A DNA stretch of 12,344 bases, taken from NCBI GenBank assembly GCA_005877225.1, contig VBPK01000150.1:1-12344 (forward strand). Direction: 5' to 3'. Below, piece after piece: positions 5,793 to 12,344 of this stretch (position 1 is the stretch's first letter; every line of letters starts with the position of its first letter). The translations under genes were made by a program, and so were the position numbers. Source of the DNA: Nitrososphaerota archaeon. GTDB lineage: Archaea > Thermoproteota > Nitrososphaeria > Nitrososphaerales > Gagatemarchaeaceae. The notes beneath the pieces are model-generated. The model searched no databases and had not been told where the DNA came from. It saw only the letters and a list, made by a program, of their open reading frames with translations.

Positions 5793-7511
5793 ATGACTGA
5801 AGCCGGGAGCGAACTTCCACCCGGCCAGGTGCGGGGTAGGAGATGGGTCCTCTACGCCGCGCTAGGCGTGCCGAAGGTTGACCTTGAGAAGTGGAGGCTG
5901 CGCGTGGACGGCCTGGTGGAGCGCCCCCTCGAATTTTCCTACCAGGACCTGACAAACTCTCAGGTGACAAGATACAGCCGCTCCTTTCACTGCCTACCCG
6001 AGAGAGGCTTAGTCTTCGGAAACCCAGAGCCCATCGAAATTCAGAAGCTGCAACCTGGCAGCCTCGTGATAGGCGGCGATGGGAGAAAACACAGAATAAG
6101 AGAAGTGATCAAGAAACGATATTACGGTGGTTTGGTCGGCGTCAAGGCGTCTTACCTTCCCCCGACTCTGATGACGCCAGATCATCCTGTTCTTGCCGTC
6201 AGAGCGCATCCCGGTTATGGCCGCAGTCGAAGTAAGCGACGACAGAAGACCTTCCGTAAGGGAGTCCGGCGGAGTTGGGTCAGAGCCGACAAGCTTGAGC
6301 TGGGTGACTATGTCTTCTTTCCGAAATACACACATGTTTCCAATGCCAAGATCGTGACATGGAAGGACTCTCGATTCGAGATCAACCGAGATCTTGCCAA
6401 CGTGATTGGGTGGTACGTTGCGGAGGGGTCGGCGGCGAGCAGCGACGGCAGATGCATCTCGTTCCCACTGAGCTCGGGTCAGACGGAGCAAGCGAGGCAA
6501 CTCAGGCTTCTGCTTGAGAAACTCTTTGGAGCCAAGACATCGGTCTACACGAATCGCCGAGCCACAGTACTGAATGTCGTAATCACTTCGAGCAGAGTCA
6601 AGCAGATAGTCGCGATGTTCAAGTCATGGTGTGGCAAGGATGCTCTCTCAAAGAAGATACCACAGTTTGTCATCGATTCAAATCCACGCATCATAAGGGC
6701 CTTCCTAGAGGGCTACTTTGAGGGTGACGGATACTCGCCTGCCGTAGCTCGCATCCCAGGGCGCTACGAAGACTTCGTTGACCTCACCACGAGTTCGAGG
6801 ACGCTTGCTTACCAGCTCATTCTCGCACTGTCGAAGCTGGGGGTTCCTGCCGACGTCGTAAATCACCCCGGCTCAGTAAGAAACGGCTACAGCATCAGAG
6901 TTCGTGGCGCGAAGGCGCGCCAGATTCTCAGTACCATGCCCATCTTTGAAAAGATCAACAAGTTTCATTACTGGGAGACAGGTGATGGTTTTTACTACCC
7001 AATCAGACGGATTTGGAGAGAGGAATACCGAGGCGAGGTTTTCGATTTCGTCGCTCCAGGTTTCACCATGCTCTCTCCTTTCGTCACACGGGACTGTGTA
7101 ACCAAATGGAGCATCGAGAATCCCGAGTGGGAGGGGGTCTCGCTGCCATCTCTCGTCGGGCCCGCCGGCGTCAGTCAAGACGCGAAGTGGGTGATGTTCC
7201 ACTGTCTCGACGGATATACCGCACCGATACCAGTCGAGGACGCCCTTGACGAAGACTCCATCGTCGCGCTTCGGATCAACGGGAAGCCCCTGAGTACTGA
7301 GCAGGGTTTCCCCGCAAGGCCATTCATGCCCAAACTCTACGGGTGGAAGAGCGCGAAGTGGCTCAGCAGGATCGAGTTCATCCGGGACTACAGGGATGGC
7401 TACTGGGAGATGTACGGCTACCACGAGAGGGGGAACGTCTGGGAGGAGGAGAGGTTCAAGGGCCACTCCGGAAAGCATTCGAGAAGGACCAGCATCGGAA
7501 CCGCCGGCTGA
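5793..7511 (+). CDS. Sulfite-oxidase-family molybdopterin oxidoreductase interrupted by an intein
   Basis: The 572-residue precursor contains two exteins (1-66 and 435-572) that join into a 204-residue enzyme of the oxidoreductase molybdopterin-binding family (sulfite oxidase, MsrP/YedY-like). The N-extein has the typical LPPGQ and W-x-L-x-V-x-G-L-V-E-x-P pattern. Joined, the exteins give RSFH-CVTKWSIENPEWEGV, in which the cysteine is the conserved ligand of the molybdenum. Further typical elements are the C-extein segments VMFHCLDGYT, YGWKSAKWLSRIEF and GYWEMYGYHERG. No Tat or Sec signal and no cytochrome b5 domain are seen, so it is probably cytoplasmic with an unknown electron acceptor. 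The ATG is supported by GGTGAG 5 nt upstream (5782-5787). The exact substrate (sulfite, sulfoxide or other) cannot be read from the sequence. The gene converges on HMG-CoA reductase 30 nt downstream. Confidence 0.9.
   Translation: MTEAGSELPPGQVRGRRWVLYAALGVPKVDLEKWRLRVDGLVERPLEFSYQDLTNSQVTRYSRSFHCLPERGLVFGNPEPIEIQKLQPGSLVIGGDGRKHRIREVIKKRYYGGLVGVKASYLPPTLMTPDHPVLAVRAHPGYGRSRSKRRQKTFRKGVRRSWVRADKLELGDYVFFPKYTHVSNAKIVTWKDSRFEINRDLANVIGWYVAEGSAASSDGRCISFPLSSGQTEQARQLRLLLEKLFGAKTSVYTNRRATVLNVVITSSRVKQIVAMFKSWCGKDALSKKIPQFVIDSNPRIIRAFLEGYFEGDGYSPAVARIPGRYEDFVDLTTSSRTLAYQLILALSKLGVPADVVNHPGSVRNGYSIRVRGAKARQILSTMPIFEKINKFHYWETGDGFYYPIRRIWREEYRGEVFDFVAPGFTMLSPFVTRDCVTKWSIENPEWEGVSLPSLVGPAGVSQDAKWVMFHCLDGYTAPIPVEDALDEDSIVALRINGKPLSTEQGFPARPFMPKLYGWKSAKWLSRIEFIRDYRDGYWEMYGYHERGNVWEEERFKGHSGKHSRRTSIGTAG
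5991..7094 (+). mobile_element. Intein with LAGLIDADG homing endonuclease domain at the Mo-ligand cysteine
   Basis: Residues 67-434 (368 aa) do not belong to the molybdopterin enzyme and match intein architecture. Block A starts at C67 (CLPERGLV) and continues IEIQKLQPGSLVIGGDG. Block B is LMTPDHPVL, with T128 and H131. Two LAGLIDADG-type motifs follow: LANVIGWYVAEG (201-212, acidic E211) and FLEGYFEGDG (304-313, acidic D312). The C-terminal block is YRGEVFDFVAPGFTMLSPFVTRD, followed by +1 Cys435. Cutting at these points restores an uninterrupted HCVTxWS motif. The ending R433-D434 departs from the usual His-Asn; Asp-terminated inteins are known to splice, so activity is possible. Counting four 60-nt lines inside (6301, 6601, 6661, 6961) gives about 45% GC, against 64% in four extein lines, a sign of foreign origin. 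Confidence 0.9.
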
Positions 7512-7541
7512 ACTCGACGACCTCCGGCAACGACTCGAAGC

Positions 7542-8822
7542 TCAGGACGTGTGCTCCCCATCGCTCAACTTCCGCACGAGGTCTTTCGCGACGTCGAATC
7601 GCACTTTCCGCTGTCTTACCATCTCTTCTGCAACGACGTCGACCAGCTTGCCCCTGGCTCCCGCTGACATTGCCATCGATCGAGCGTGCAGTTTCATGTG
7701 CCCCTTCTGAATCCCCTCAGATGCGAGCGCCCTAAGCGCCGCGAAGTTCTGGGCAAGACCGACAGCCCCCATCACCTCAGCCAGCTCTATCGCGGTTTTG
7801 ACACCGAGTATTCGTATCGCCGCTTTTGCTGCGGGATGAACCTTCGAGGCCCCTCCGACGAGACCAACGGCCATCGGCATCTCCAGCGCTCCGACCAGGT
7901 CGCCGTCCGCGTTCTCCTCCCAAGTCGTTAGTGGGCGGTATCCTCCCAGCTTCGCAGCGAAGCTGTGGGCCCCCGCCTCAAGGGCTCGGATGTCCTGCCC
8001 GCAAGCAATCCCAACCGCGACCACTCCGTTCATTACCCCCTTGTTGTGGGTCGCGCATCTGTATGGGTCCGCCTTGGCGAAGGCGTACGCGTAGACAATT
8101 CCCTCGACCACCTCCTCCCCCCCAATCGCGTCCTTGTCGAAGACGGCGGAGGCTCTGACCAGTCTCCTGTCCGCCAAGTTCGAAATTATCCTGAGGAGCA
8201 CCCTGCCCTTCGCGAGCTGCTCGATCATCGGGGCGACTGCCTCGGCCATGGTGTTGACGGCGTTCGCGCCCATCGCATCCCCGGTGTTGACGATCAGCTC
8301 CGCTATTACCATCGGCCCCTTGATGCTCGAGACCACCTTGACGTTAAGGTCCTTCGCGCCGCCGCCGAGGGAGACGAGCAGAGGATCCTGCTCGTTCGCC
8401 TTGGCTAAGATCGCCTCCTTCCGATTGAGGAGCTGCAACTTGGCTCCGTTCGGATCGGAGGGGGAGACGACCTGGATCTGCCCGATCATTATGGGGCCGG
8501 TGTTGGTCACCTTGAAACCGCCCTTGACCCTCGCCATCTTCGCAGCGTTGCTCGCGGCGGCAACGACCGAAGGCTCCTCGAGGGCCATCGGTATCAGGTA
8601 GTCCTTCCCGTTAATGAGAAAATTCACCGCTATTCCGAGTGGGATCGTCATCCCTCCTACTACGTTCTCTATCATCCTATCAGCAACTTCGGGGGGAAGG
8701 CCGCCAGTGTTGCCCAGTGTCTTCGCCTCCTCGTCGGTGATCCCCGTCAGCTTCTGAACGACCTTCATCCGCTCTGCAGGCGAGAGCTTGTAGAAACCGG
8801 GAATCTCTGAGGATTCTGTCAT
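7542..8822 (-). CDS. mvaA: Hydroxymethylglutaryl-CoA reductase, class II
   Basis: This cytoplasmic enzyme interconverts HMG-CoA and mevalonate; in archaea it is the committed step towards isoprenoid membrane lipids. The 426-residue length and the opening (IPGFYKLSPAERM) match class II enzymes such as that of Pseudomonas mevalonii. Catalytic residues are E83 (EEPSVVAA), K261 (THNKGVMNG), D277 (GQDIRALEAGAH) and the flap-domain H375 (GHMKLHAR). DAMGANAVNTMAEA (182-195) is the dinucleotide-binding motif. D146 in NEQDPLL corresponds to the residue that favours NADH in the Pseudomonas enzyme. The ATG at 8820-8822 lies 28 nt from a strong TATA box, so the transcript is probably leaderless. No mevalonate-degradation genes are adjacent, so a biosynthetic role is inferred. 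Confidence 0.95.
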   Translation of the reverse strand: MTESSEIPGFYKLSPAERMKVVQKLTGITDEEAKTLGNTGGLPPEVADRMIENVVGGMTIPLGIAVNFLINGKDYLIPMALEEPSVVAAASNAAKMARVKGGFKVTNTGPIMIGQIQVVSPSDPNGAKLQLLNRKEAILAKANEQDPLLVSLGGGAKDLNVKVVSSIKGPMVIAELIVNTGDAMGANAVNTMAEAVAPMIEQLAKGRVLLRIISNLADRRLVRASAVFDKDAIGGEEVVEGIVYAYAFAKADPYRCATHNKGVMNGVVAVGIACGQDIRALEAGAHSFAAKLGGYRPLTTWEENADGDLVGALEMPMAVGLVGGASKVHPAAKAAIRILGVKTAIELAEVMGAVGLAQNFAALRALASEGIQKGHMKLHARSMAMSAGARGKLVDVVAEEMVRQRKVRFDVAKDLVRKLSDGEHTS

Positions 8823-8844
8823 GCGTTACGAGCGGTATTGAGAT

Positions 8845-8856
8845 GTTATATAATTC
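8845..8856 (-). promoter_or_regulatory. TATA box of HMG-CoA reductase
   Basis: On the minus strand, GAATTATATAAC is centred about 28 nt before the ATG at 8822. It is the clearest archaeal TATA element in the window. No ribosome-binding site lies between it and the start codon, which indicates a leaderless mRNA. Confidence 0.7.
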
Positions 8857-9030
8857 AACCTAAACTCCTCTTCATTCCGCTCGTCAAGAGTCGAAGGGTT
8901 CGTCGAAGCGCGTCTCCCGTCCGCGTGACAAAAATTGTAAATATCTTCTCCGTCTGGCTCGACTCGCCTTTCGAGAGCGTGCCCGTGATAACTGGCGACC
9001 GTTTGGGACAAGTCGATCGTCGAATATCAT

Positions 9031-9038
9031 TCTTAAAG
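9031..9038 (+). promoter_or_regulatory. Possible TATA element of the tRNA gene
   Basis: TCTTAAAG lies about 35 nt before the mature 5' end of the tRNA. That would leave a short 5' leader for RNase P to remove. The rest of 8857-9030 contains no gene that I can support. Confidence 0.35.
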
Positions 9039-9069
9039 ACAAAAGTAGGACGATTTTCGCACGAAGTTG

Positions 9070-9173
9070 GGGCCGGTCGTCTAGCATGGTTAGGACGTCG
9101 CTCTGACACGGCGAAGGGCGTCTTGTGACAAAGAGGCTCGCCATGGTCGGTGGTTCAAATCCGCCCCGGCCCA
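9070..9173 (+). tRNA. tRNA-Val (anticodon GAC) with an insertion in the variable region
   Basis: All four arms pair. The acceptor is GGGCCGG (9070-9076) with CCGGCCC (9166-9172), then discriminator A9173. The D stem is GTCT/GGAC. The anticodon stem is TCGCT (9098-9102) with GGCGA (9110-9114), enclosing loop CTGACAC with anticodon GAC at 9105-9107. The T arm is GGTGG-TTCAAAT-CCGCC (9149-9165). Between anticodon stem and T stem there are 34 nt instead of the usual 5. Removing 29 nt leaves AGGTC, a normal variable loop for archaeal tRNA-Val. No CCA is encoded. The GAC anticodon decodes GUC and GUU. Confidence 0.88.
9116..9144 (+). other. Probable tRNA intron at a non-canonical (variable-loop) position
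   Basis: The 29-nt insert can be cut at three equivalent places (9116-9144, 9117-9145 or 9118-9146), all giving variable loop AGGTC. It folds on itself: GGCG (9117-9120) with CGCC (9139-9142), and TCTT (9121-9124) with AAGA (9131-9134) around a GTGACA loop. A strict bulge-helix-bulge motif could not be drawn at these borders. In addition, TCGCC (9138-9142) is complementary to the anticodon-stem strand GGCGA, so the precursor may have an alternative fold. Intron status is inferred from the tRNA geometry. Confidence 0.6.
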
Positions 9174-9260
9174 CTACCAGACTCCATACCTCCACCGAAG
9201 GATGGCAGTGCGGTCCTCATAAGACAGAGAGACCTCACCCATCCAACGATCTCAATTACG

Positions 9261-9270
9261 ATACTTTTTA
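9261..9270 (+). promoter_or_regulatory. TATA box for the small tail-anchored protein
   Basis: ATACTTTTTA is centred about 30 nt before the ATG at 9296. The intervening sequence has no Shine-Dalgarno, so this too looks like a leaderless gene. Confidence 0.55.
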
Positions 9271-9295
9271 GCCAAGATTCGCTGCTCCTCTTCTC

Positions 9296-9583
9296 ATGAG
9301 CAAGGAAGAGTTTCAGCGCTGGTTCAAATCTGGCTCAACCCTTCCCCTGGCTGTCAAGGGGCACACCTTCTCCCTGGGGCGTGACGACATCGTCAAAGTC
9401 GACGGCGGAAAGTTCGTCTACGAAGAGGCTCTTCAGCTCGTCATCATGCTAAACTCCAGGAACCCCCTCTCTCAGCTCAACGCGAGTGTGCTGATCTGGG
9501 AGAGAAACGGCGTCCTCCGCCTGATCGTTCTCGCGCTAGCGGTGATAATCGTCGTCGCGGTAATCGCTCTTGTTCGTCGCTAG
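9296..9583 (+). CDS. Small C-terminally anchored membrane protein, function unknown
   Basis: The frame encodes 95 residues: a soluble N-terminal part (1-72) with mixed charge, and one hydrophobic segment near the C-terminus (LRLIVLALAVIIVVAVIALV, about 74-93) followed by RR. With no N-terminal signal and a helix at the very end, the topology is that of a tail-anchored protein with its soluble part in the cytoplasm. The ATG is backed by a TATA element at the leaderless distance. The stop is 9 nt from the stop of the convergent UPF0182 gene. I do not recognise the family. The clean promoter and codon usage like that of its neighbours make it a credible gene. Confidence 0.7.
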   Translation: MSKEEFQRWFKSGSTLPLAVKGHTFSLGRDDIVKVDGGKFVYEEALQLVIMLNSRNPLSQLNASVLIWERNGVLRLIVLALAVIIVVAVIALVRR

Positions 9584-9592
9584 CAACTCAAG

Positions 9593-12328
9593 CTAGAGCA
9601 TTATCGTGATGTAGTAAAGCTCGGTGATGCTCCCGCGGAGCTGGAAGACCCCCACGTCAAGCCCGCCGCTGCTGCTATCGGTCCAGAGATAGACCGCACT
9701 CCCAACGCTACCCGGAGCGTGCCCCGTGAGGAATTCGCTCACCTGAGCTAGCGTACCATTTACTCCGAGATTTCCAACCGAGAGGATTCCAGTCTTGATC
9801 CAAACTGTCGGGTTGACCGTCGTCGCGTTCACGAGCGTAAGCTTCATGGAGGAAACGAGCGATGAGATGCCCGCGAGCAGGACCTGGGTCCTGTTGCCCC
9901 CAACAGGGACTGCACCCCCGGCGAGGATTCGGTAGGCGGCCCCCGCATTAGCCCCCACGGCCACCGCGTCCGTGGTCGGGTTCACGGCTGTCATGAATGG
10001 AAGTTGCGTGACGACCCCGGCCGTACCTGGATTGGTGTAGACGGCGACGAAGTAGGTCAGGGCTCCACCAACGGAGTAGAGCAGGTACGAGCCGAACCTG
10101 TAGTTGGGCAGCAGCGTGAGTTGCGTTCTGACCTGACTGTTCGTGGTGAGGGCATTCTCTGCCGCCGAGGGCCCGATGATCGTCGACGAGTTCGAGGGGT
10201 TCTCGTAAAGGTAGATCTGACCTAGCCTGTCCCCTCCGTAAGCGATGTAGAGCCCAGCCAGGTTCTTGCTCGCCGCGCTCCTGAAGTGGACAAGCTGCGT
10301 CCCCACGAAGTAGATGTTGTTCCCCACGGCCCACGGGATGTACTGGACGCTGTTGCTCTCGGGCCGCTCGTAGAACTGGGTTGCCGACCTCCACACAAAT
10401 GGGTCGTTGACGTGAAAGAAGAAGTCGTAGTCGAGTTGGCCGGCCACCTGGGGAGAACCGAGAAGTTGCTCGGGATACCTCAGCTGAGGAACCAGCCACG
10501 CTGGCGGGCTCTTCCAGCTGCTGTAGTAGTTGCTGTAAAACTGTGTCAGAAAATCACTGGAGTTCCCCCCGATGAGGCTGGAGACCCCGTAGAAGTTCAT
10601 CGACCCATCGCCCAGGTTGACGAGTGCTACCCCGAAGAACCTCAGGTAGTCGCTCGCCGAAAAGCCCGATTGAATGGGATAGTCGATGTAGAGCTGGACG
10701 ACGTAGAATACGCTCTTCCCGTCCGAGGCCAGATACGCCGCAGGGTCCTCGACGAGTCCCGGTATGAGAACGCCCTGCACCCTGTCGAAGACGTTTCTGT
10801 TCCATAGCATCTGAATCGGCTCTCCAGAGAAGGCGAAGCCCAACTGCCCTTCCGCGAATGTGAACCACAGGGACTTCTGCCAGCCGTCCAGAACGTAGTC
10901 GGAGGTGCCGGCGTAAAGAGCGTTCTGGATTTCATTGTAACCCGAGACATGAACGTAGACATTATGCTGGAAGCCGTTTCCCTCGCCGTAGTAGATGGGG
11001 GGTTCAGAGGGAATTCCGTATGCCTTTGTGGGCGGGATCTCTGAGCCATTGTAAGTGTTTATCACCAGGATGCGCGCCGCGTGTGTGTAGATCAAGTGCT
11101 CGCTTACCCAATCCGTCGAAGGAAACGCGGGAGTTGTGGGAGAAACCCAGTACTCCGTGTTCTTTAGGAAGACAATCTCTGAGCTACCGAGCGTCATCCA
11201 GTTGTATGCCCCAATCTCCTTCGTGTTGGTGACGGCGGCCGCCTGCTGGTCCCACTGTCTTACAACGTTAAGAATCGTCGATGAGTTGCTCGTCGGGAGG
11301 TTGAAGGCCGAGGAGACCTGTATCCTGTCAAGTCCCGCCGCCCACCTTGTCACAGTAATCTCCTTGTGGGTGCCCGGAAACCATTGGTAAGGTAGGTAGT
11401 TGTTGTTCCAGTTCAGATACAAGAAGGCCAGTGTACCCGCCTGAACCACGAGCGAGATCGCGATCACGACGGCGATCGCCTTGTAGAGGGTGAGGCGGGG
11501 AAGCTGGACGTCCCTCCTCTTTCCCAGGTACGACCATCCCAGGATGGCAAACGCCAGAACGACCCAGGTTGAGCCGTAGACGTACGGTGTCGCGGCGTCC
11601 ATCAACCAGTAGGGCGCACCGAGTATTACCGCTATGACCACGGCCGCCAGGATCAAGACCAGATTCCTGAGCCAGACTTCGCTCTTCCTCGTGACGAGAT
11701 TCCTGAGAAGCCTGAGCGCCATCCTGATCACGAAGACGGTAAGGAACGCCAGACCGAGGTAGGAGACGAGCCGGTACTGGATCTCTAGCGTCGGCATGAG
11801 CCCAACCAACTCGTTGCCCGACGCTGGAAAGGCAGGAATCAGGAGGACCCTTCCAACCGCGGACCAGTCCCCCAGCCCCTGGCTCATCATCGCGATCGGG
11901 TTCATGACTTGCCCCAAGAAGGGGAAGCTGCGATTCGCGACAAAGAAGCCGAAGACGGCCGCCCACTTCGTCAGCTGCCAGAGCCCCCAGAGCCACTTTC
12001 CCGTCTTCACCTCTCGTGGCGGCTCCGATTCTTCATACGAACTCACTCTCCTCGAGAGGACACTGATCAGCGAGCCGAGGTCACTCTTACCCACCTCGGG
12101 GTTGATGACGACAAGCGCGAGCAGGGCAGCAGCGAGAAAGATCGAGCCACCGTAGAAGTTGATCCCAAACCAATCCAGCCCGCCCTTCAGAGAGTAGACG
12201 TGCTCCGCGATTGACCACTCCAGGAAGGTCCAGGCCGCAAATAGAATGAGGACGATTATCAGCACCCCAATCAAGGCCCATGCCATCCTCGGGCCGAAAG
12301 AAATGCGTCTACGCGCCGGTTCTTCCAA
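9593..12328 (-). CDS. UPF0182 family large membrane protein
   Basis: This 911-residue protein has about seven N-terminal helices (16-37, 57-76, 113-131, 185-208, 220-240, 252-268, 281-304) and a C-terminal domain of about 600 residues that probably lies outside the cell. Segments typical of UPF0182 (COG1615) are seen: LNVVRQWDQ (353-361), WVSEHLIYTH (407-416), the PPIYYGEG turn (443-450), MLWNRNVFDRVQG (507-519), VFYVVQLYIDYPIQSG (540-555), and a PEQLL...YDFFFHVNDPFVW stretch (619-646). The function of the family is unknown. Seven sequons fall in the ectodomain (N348, N427, N589, N713, N812, N834, N857). The start is TTG at 12326-12328, with AGG 6 nt upstream and an in-frame TAG just before it; ATG at 12284-12286 is the alternative. 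The ORF is intact from end to end. Confidence 0.88.
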   Translation of the reverse strand: MEEPARRRISFGPRMAWALIGVLIIVLILFAAWTFLEWSIAEHVYSLKGGLDWFGINFYGGSIFLAAALLALVVINPEVGKSDLGSLISVLSRRVSSYEESEPPREVKTGKWLWGLWQLTKWAAVFGFFVANRSFPFLGQVMNPIAMMSQGLGDWSAVGRVLLIPAFPASGNELVGLMPTLEIQYRLVSYLGLAFLTVFVIRMALRLLRNLVTRKSEVWLRNLVLILAAVVIAVILGAPYWLMDAATPYVYGSTWVVLAFAILGWSYLGKRRDVQLPRLTLYKAIAVVIAISLVVQAGTLAFLYLNWNNNYLPYQWFPGTHKEITVTRWAAGLDRIQVSSAFNLPTSNSSTILNVVRQWDQQAAAVTNTKEIGAYNWMTLGSSEIVFLKNTEYWVSPTTPAFPSTDWVSEHLIYTHAARILVINTYNGSEIPPTKAYGIPSEPPIYYGEGNGFQHNVYVHVSGYNEIQNALYAGTSDYVLDGWQKSLWFTFAEGQLGFAFSGEPIQMLWNRNVFDRVQGVLIPGLVEDPAAYLASDGKSVFYVVQLYIDYPIQSGFSASDYLRFFGVALVNLGDGSMNFYGVSSLIGGNSSDFLTQFYSNYYSSWKSPPAWLVPQLRYPEQLLGSPQVAGQLDYDFFFHVNDPFVWRSATQFYERPESNSVQYIPWAVGNNIYFVGTQLVHFRSAASKNLAGLYIAYGGDRLGQIYLYENPSNSSTIIGPSAAENALTTNSQVRTQLTLLPNYRFGSYLLYSVGGALTYFVAVYTNPGTAGVVTQLPFMTAVNPTTDAVAVGANAGAAYRILAGGAVPVGGNRTQVLLAGISSLVSSMKLTLVNATTVNPTVWIKTGILSVGNLGVNGTLAQVSEFLTGHAPGSVGSAVYLWTDSSSGGLDVGVFQLRGSITELYYITIML

Positions 12329-12344
12329 TTCGACCTAATCCAAG

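Noticed and set aside
5677..5970. N-terminal extension of the four-helix membrane protein (open frame to 5970)
   Set aside because: It is Arg/Pro/Gly-rich, lacks family-like features, and lies antisense to the start of the molybdopterin enzyme; the TATA position supports GTG 5676.
9114..9142. Alternative 22-nt tRNA intron (9116-9137) using a GGCG/CGCC central helix
   Set aside because: It would give a 12-nt variable loop in the mature tRNA, unlike tRNA-Val, and no outer helix pairs.
8884..9195. Minus-strand ORF containing VGRGGFEPPT
   Set aside because: This peptide is the well-known translation of a tRNA 3' end on the opposite strand; the locus is tRNA-Val.
9948..12281. Several long ORFs inside and antisense to the UPF0182 gene
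   Set aside because: They are Arg-rich shadows produced by GC-rich codons; the UPF0182 frame has helices, sequons and family motifs throughout.
1..12344. CRISPR arrays, insertion sequences, rRNA, attachment sites
   Set aside because: No regularly spaced repeats, transposase, terminal inverted repeats or rRNA-like sequence were seen on reading; the intein is the only mobile element.

Overview
The window looks archaeal and GC-rich. Several genes have an A/T-rich TATA element about 25-32 nt before the start codon, so their transcripts would be leaderless or nearly so. TTG and GTG starts are frequent. A tRNA-Val carries an insertion that looks like an intron at an unusual position, and two extracytoplasmic proteins are rich in N-glycosylation sequons. 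Class II HMG-CoA reductase, a UPF0182 protein, an ABC-2 exporter and a TMEM175-like protein all fit an archaeon. I cannot settle the phylum; Thermoproteota (Nitrososphaeria-like) or Thermoplasmatota are both possible. No virus, plasmid, transposon or CRISPR signature was seen; the intein is the only clear mobile element.

Layout. 1-407 (minus) is the start of an unrecognised membrane protein that runs off the left edge. 586-1209 (plus) is a TMEM175/DUF1211-like gene whose conserved RxxxFSD-type motif is broken by an in-frame TAG. 1262-2509 (minus) encodes an AIF/ferredoxin-reductase-like FAD enzyme. 2582-5099 (minus) is a three-gene operon: a secreted, sequon-rich, C-terminally anchored protein, then an ABC-2 ATPase and its permease, the last two overlapping by a TTGA. 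5245-5676 (minus) is a small four-helix membrane protein, divergent from 5793-7511 (plus), a sulfite-oxidase-family molybdopterin enzyme. 7542-8822 (minus) is class II HMG-CoA reductase. 9070-9173 (plus) is tRNA-Val(GAC). 9296-9583 (plus) is a small tail-anchored protein, convergent with 9593-12328 (minus), a large UPF0182 membrane protein.

The most notable element is a 368-residue intein with a LAGLIDADG endonuclease domain inside the molybdopterin enzyme. It sits immediately before the conserved cysteine that binds molybdenum in this family, so that cysteine is also the +1 splicing nucleophile and no active enzyme can exist until splicing occurs. The intein ends in Arg-Asp instead of the usual His-Asn. 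Sampled stretches of it are much poorer in GC than the flanking exteins, which suggests recent horizontal arrival.

The genes do not form one pathway. HMG-CoA reductase serves mevalonate/isoprenoid lipid synthesis. The exporter operon and the UPF0182 protein belong to the cell envelope. The molybdenum enzyme and the FAD reductase are redox proteins with no visible dedicated partners.
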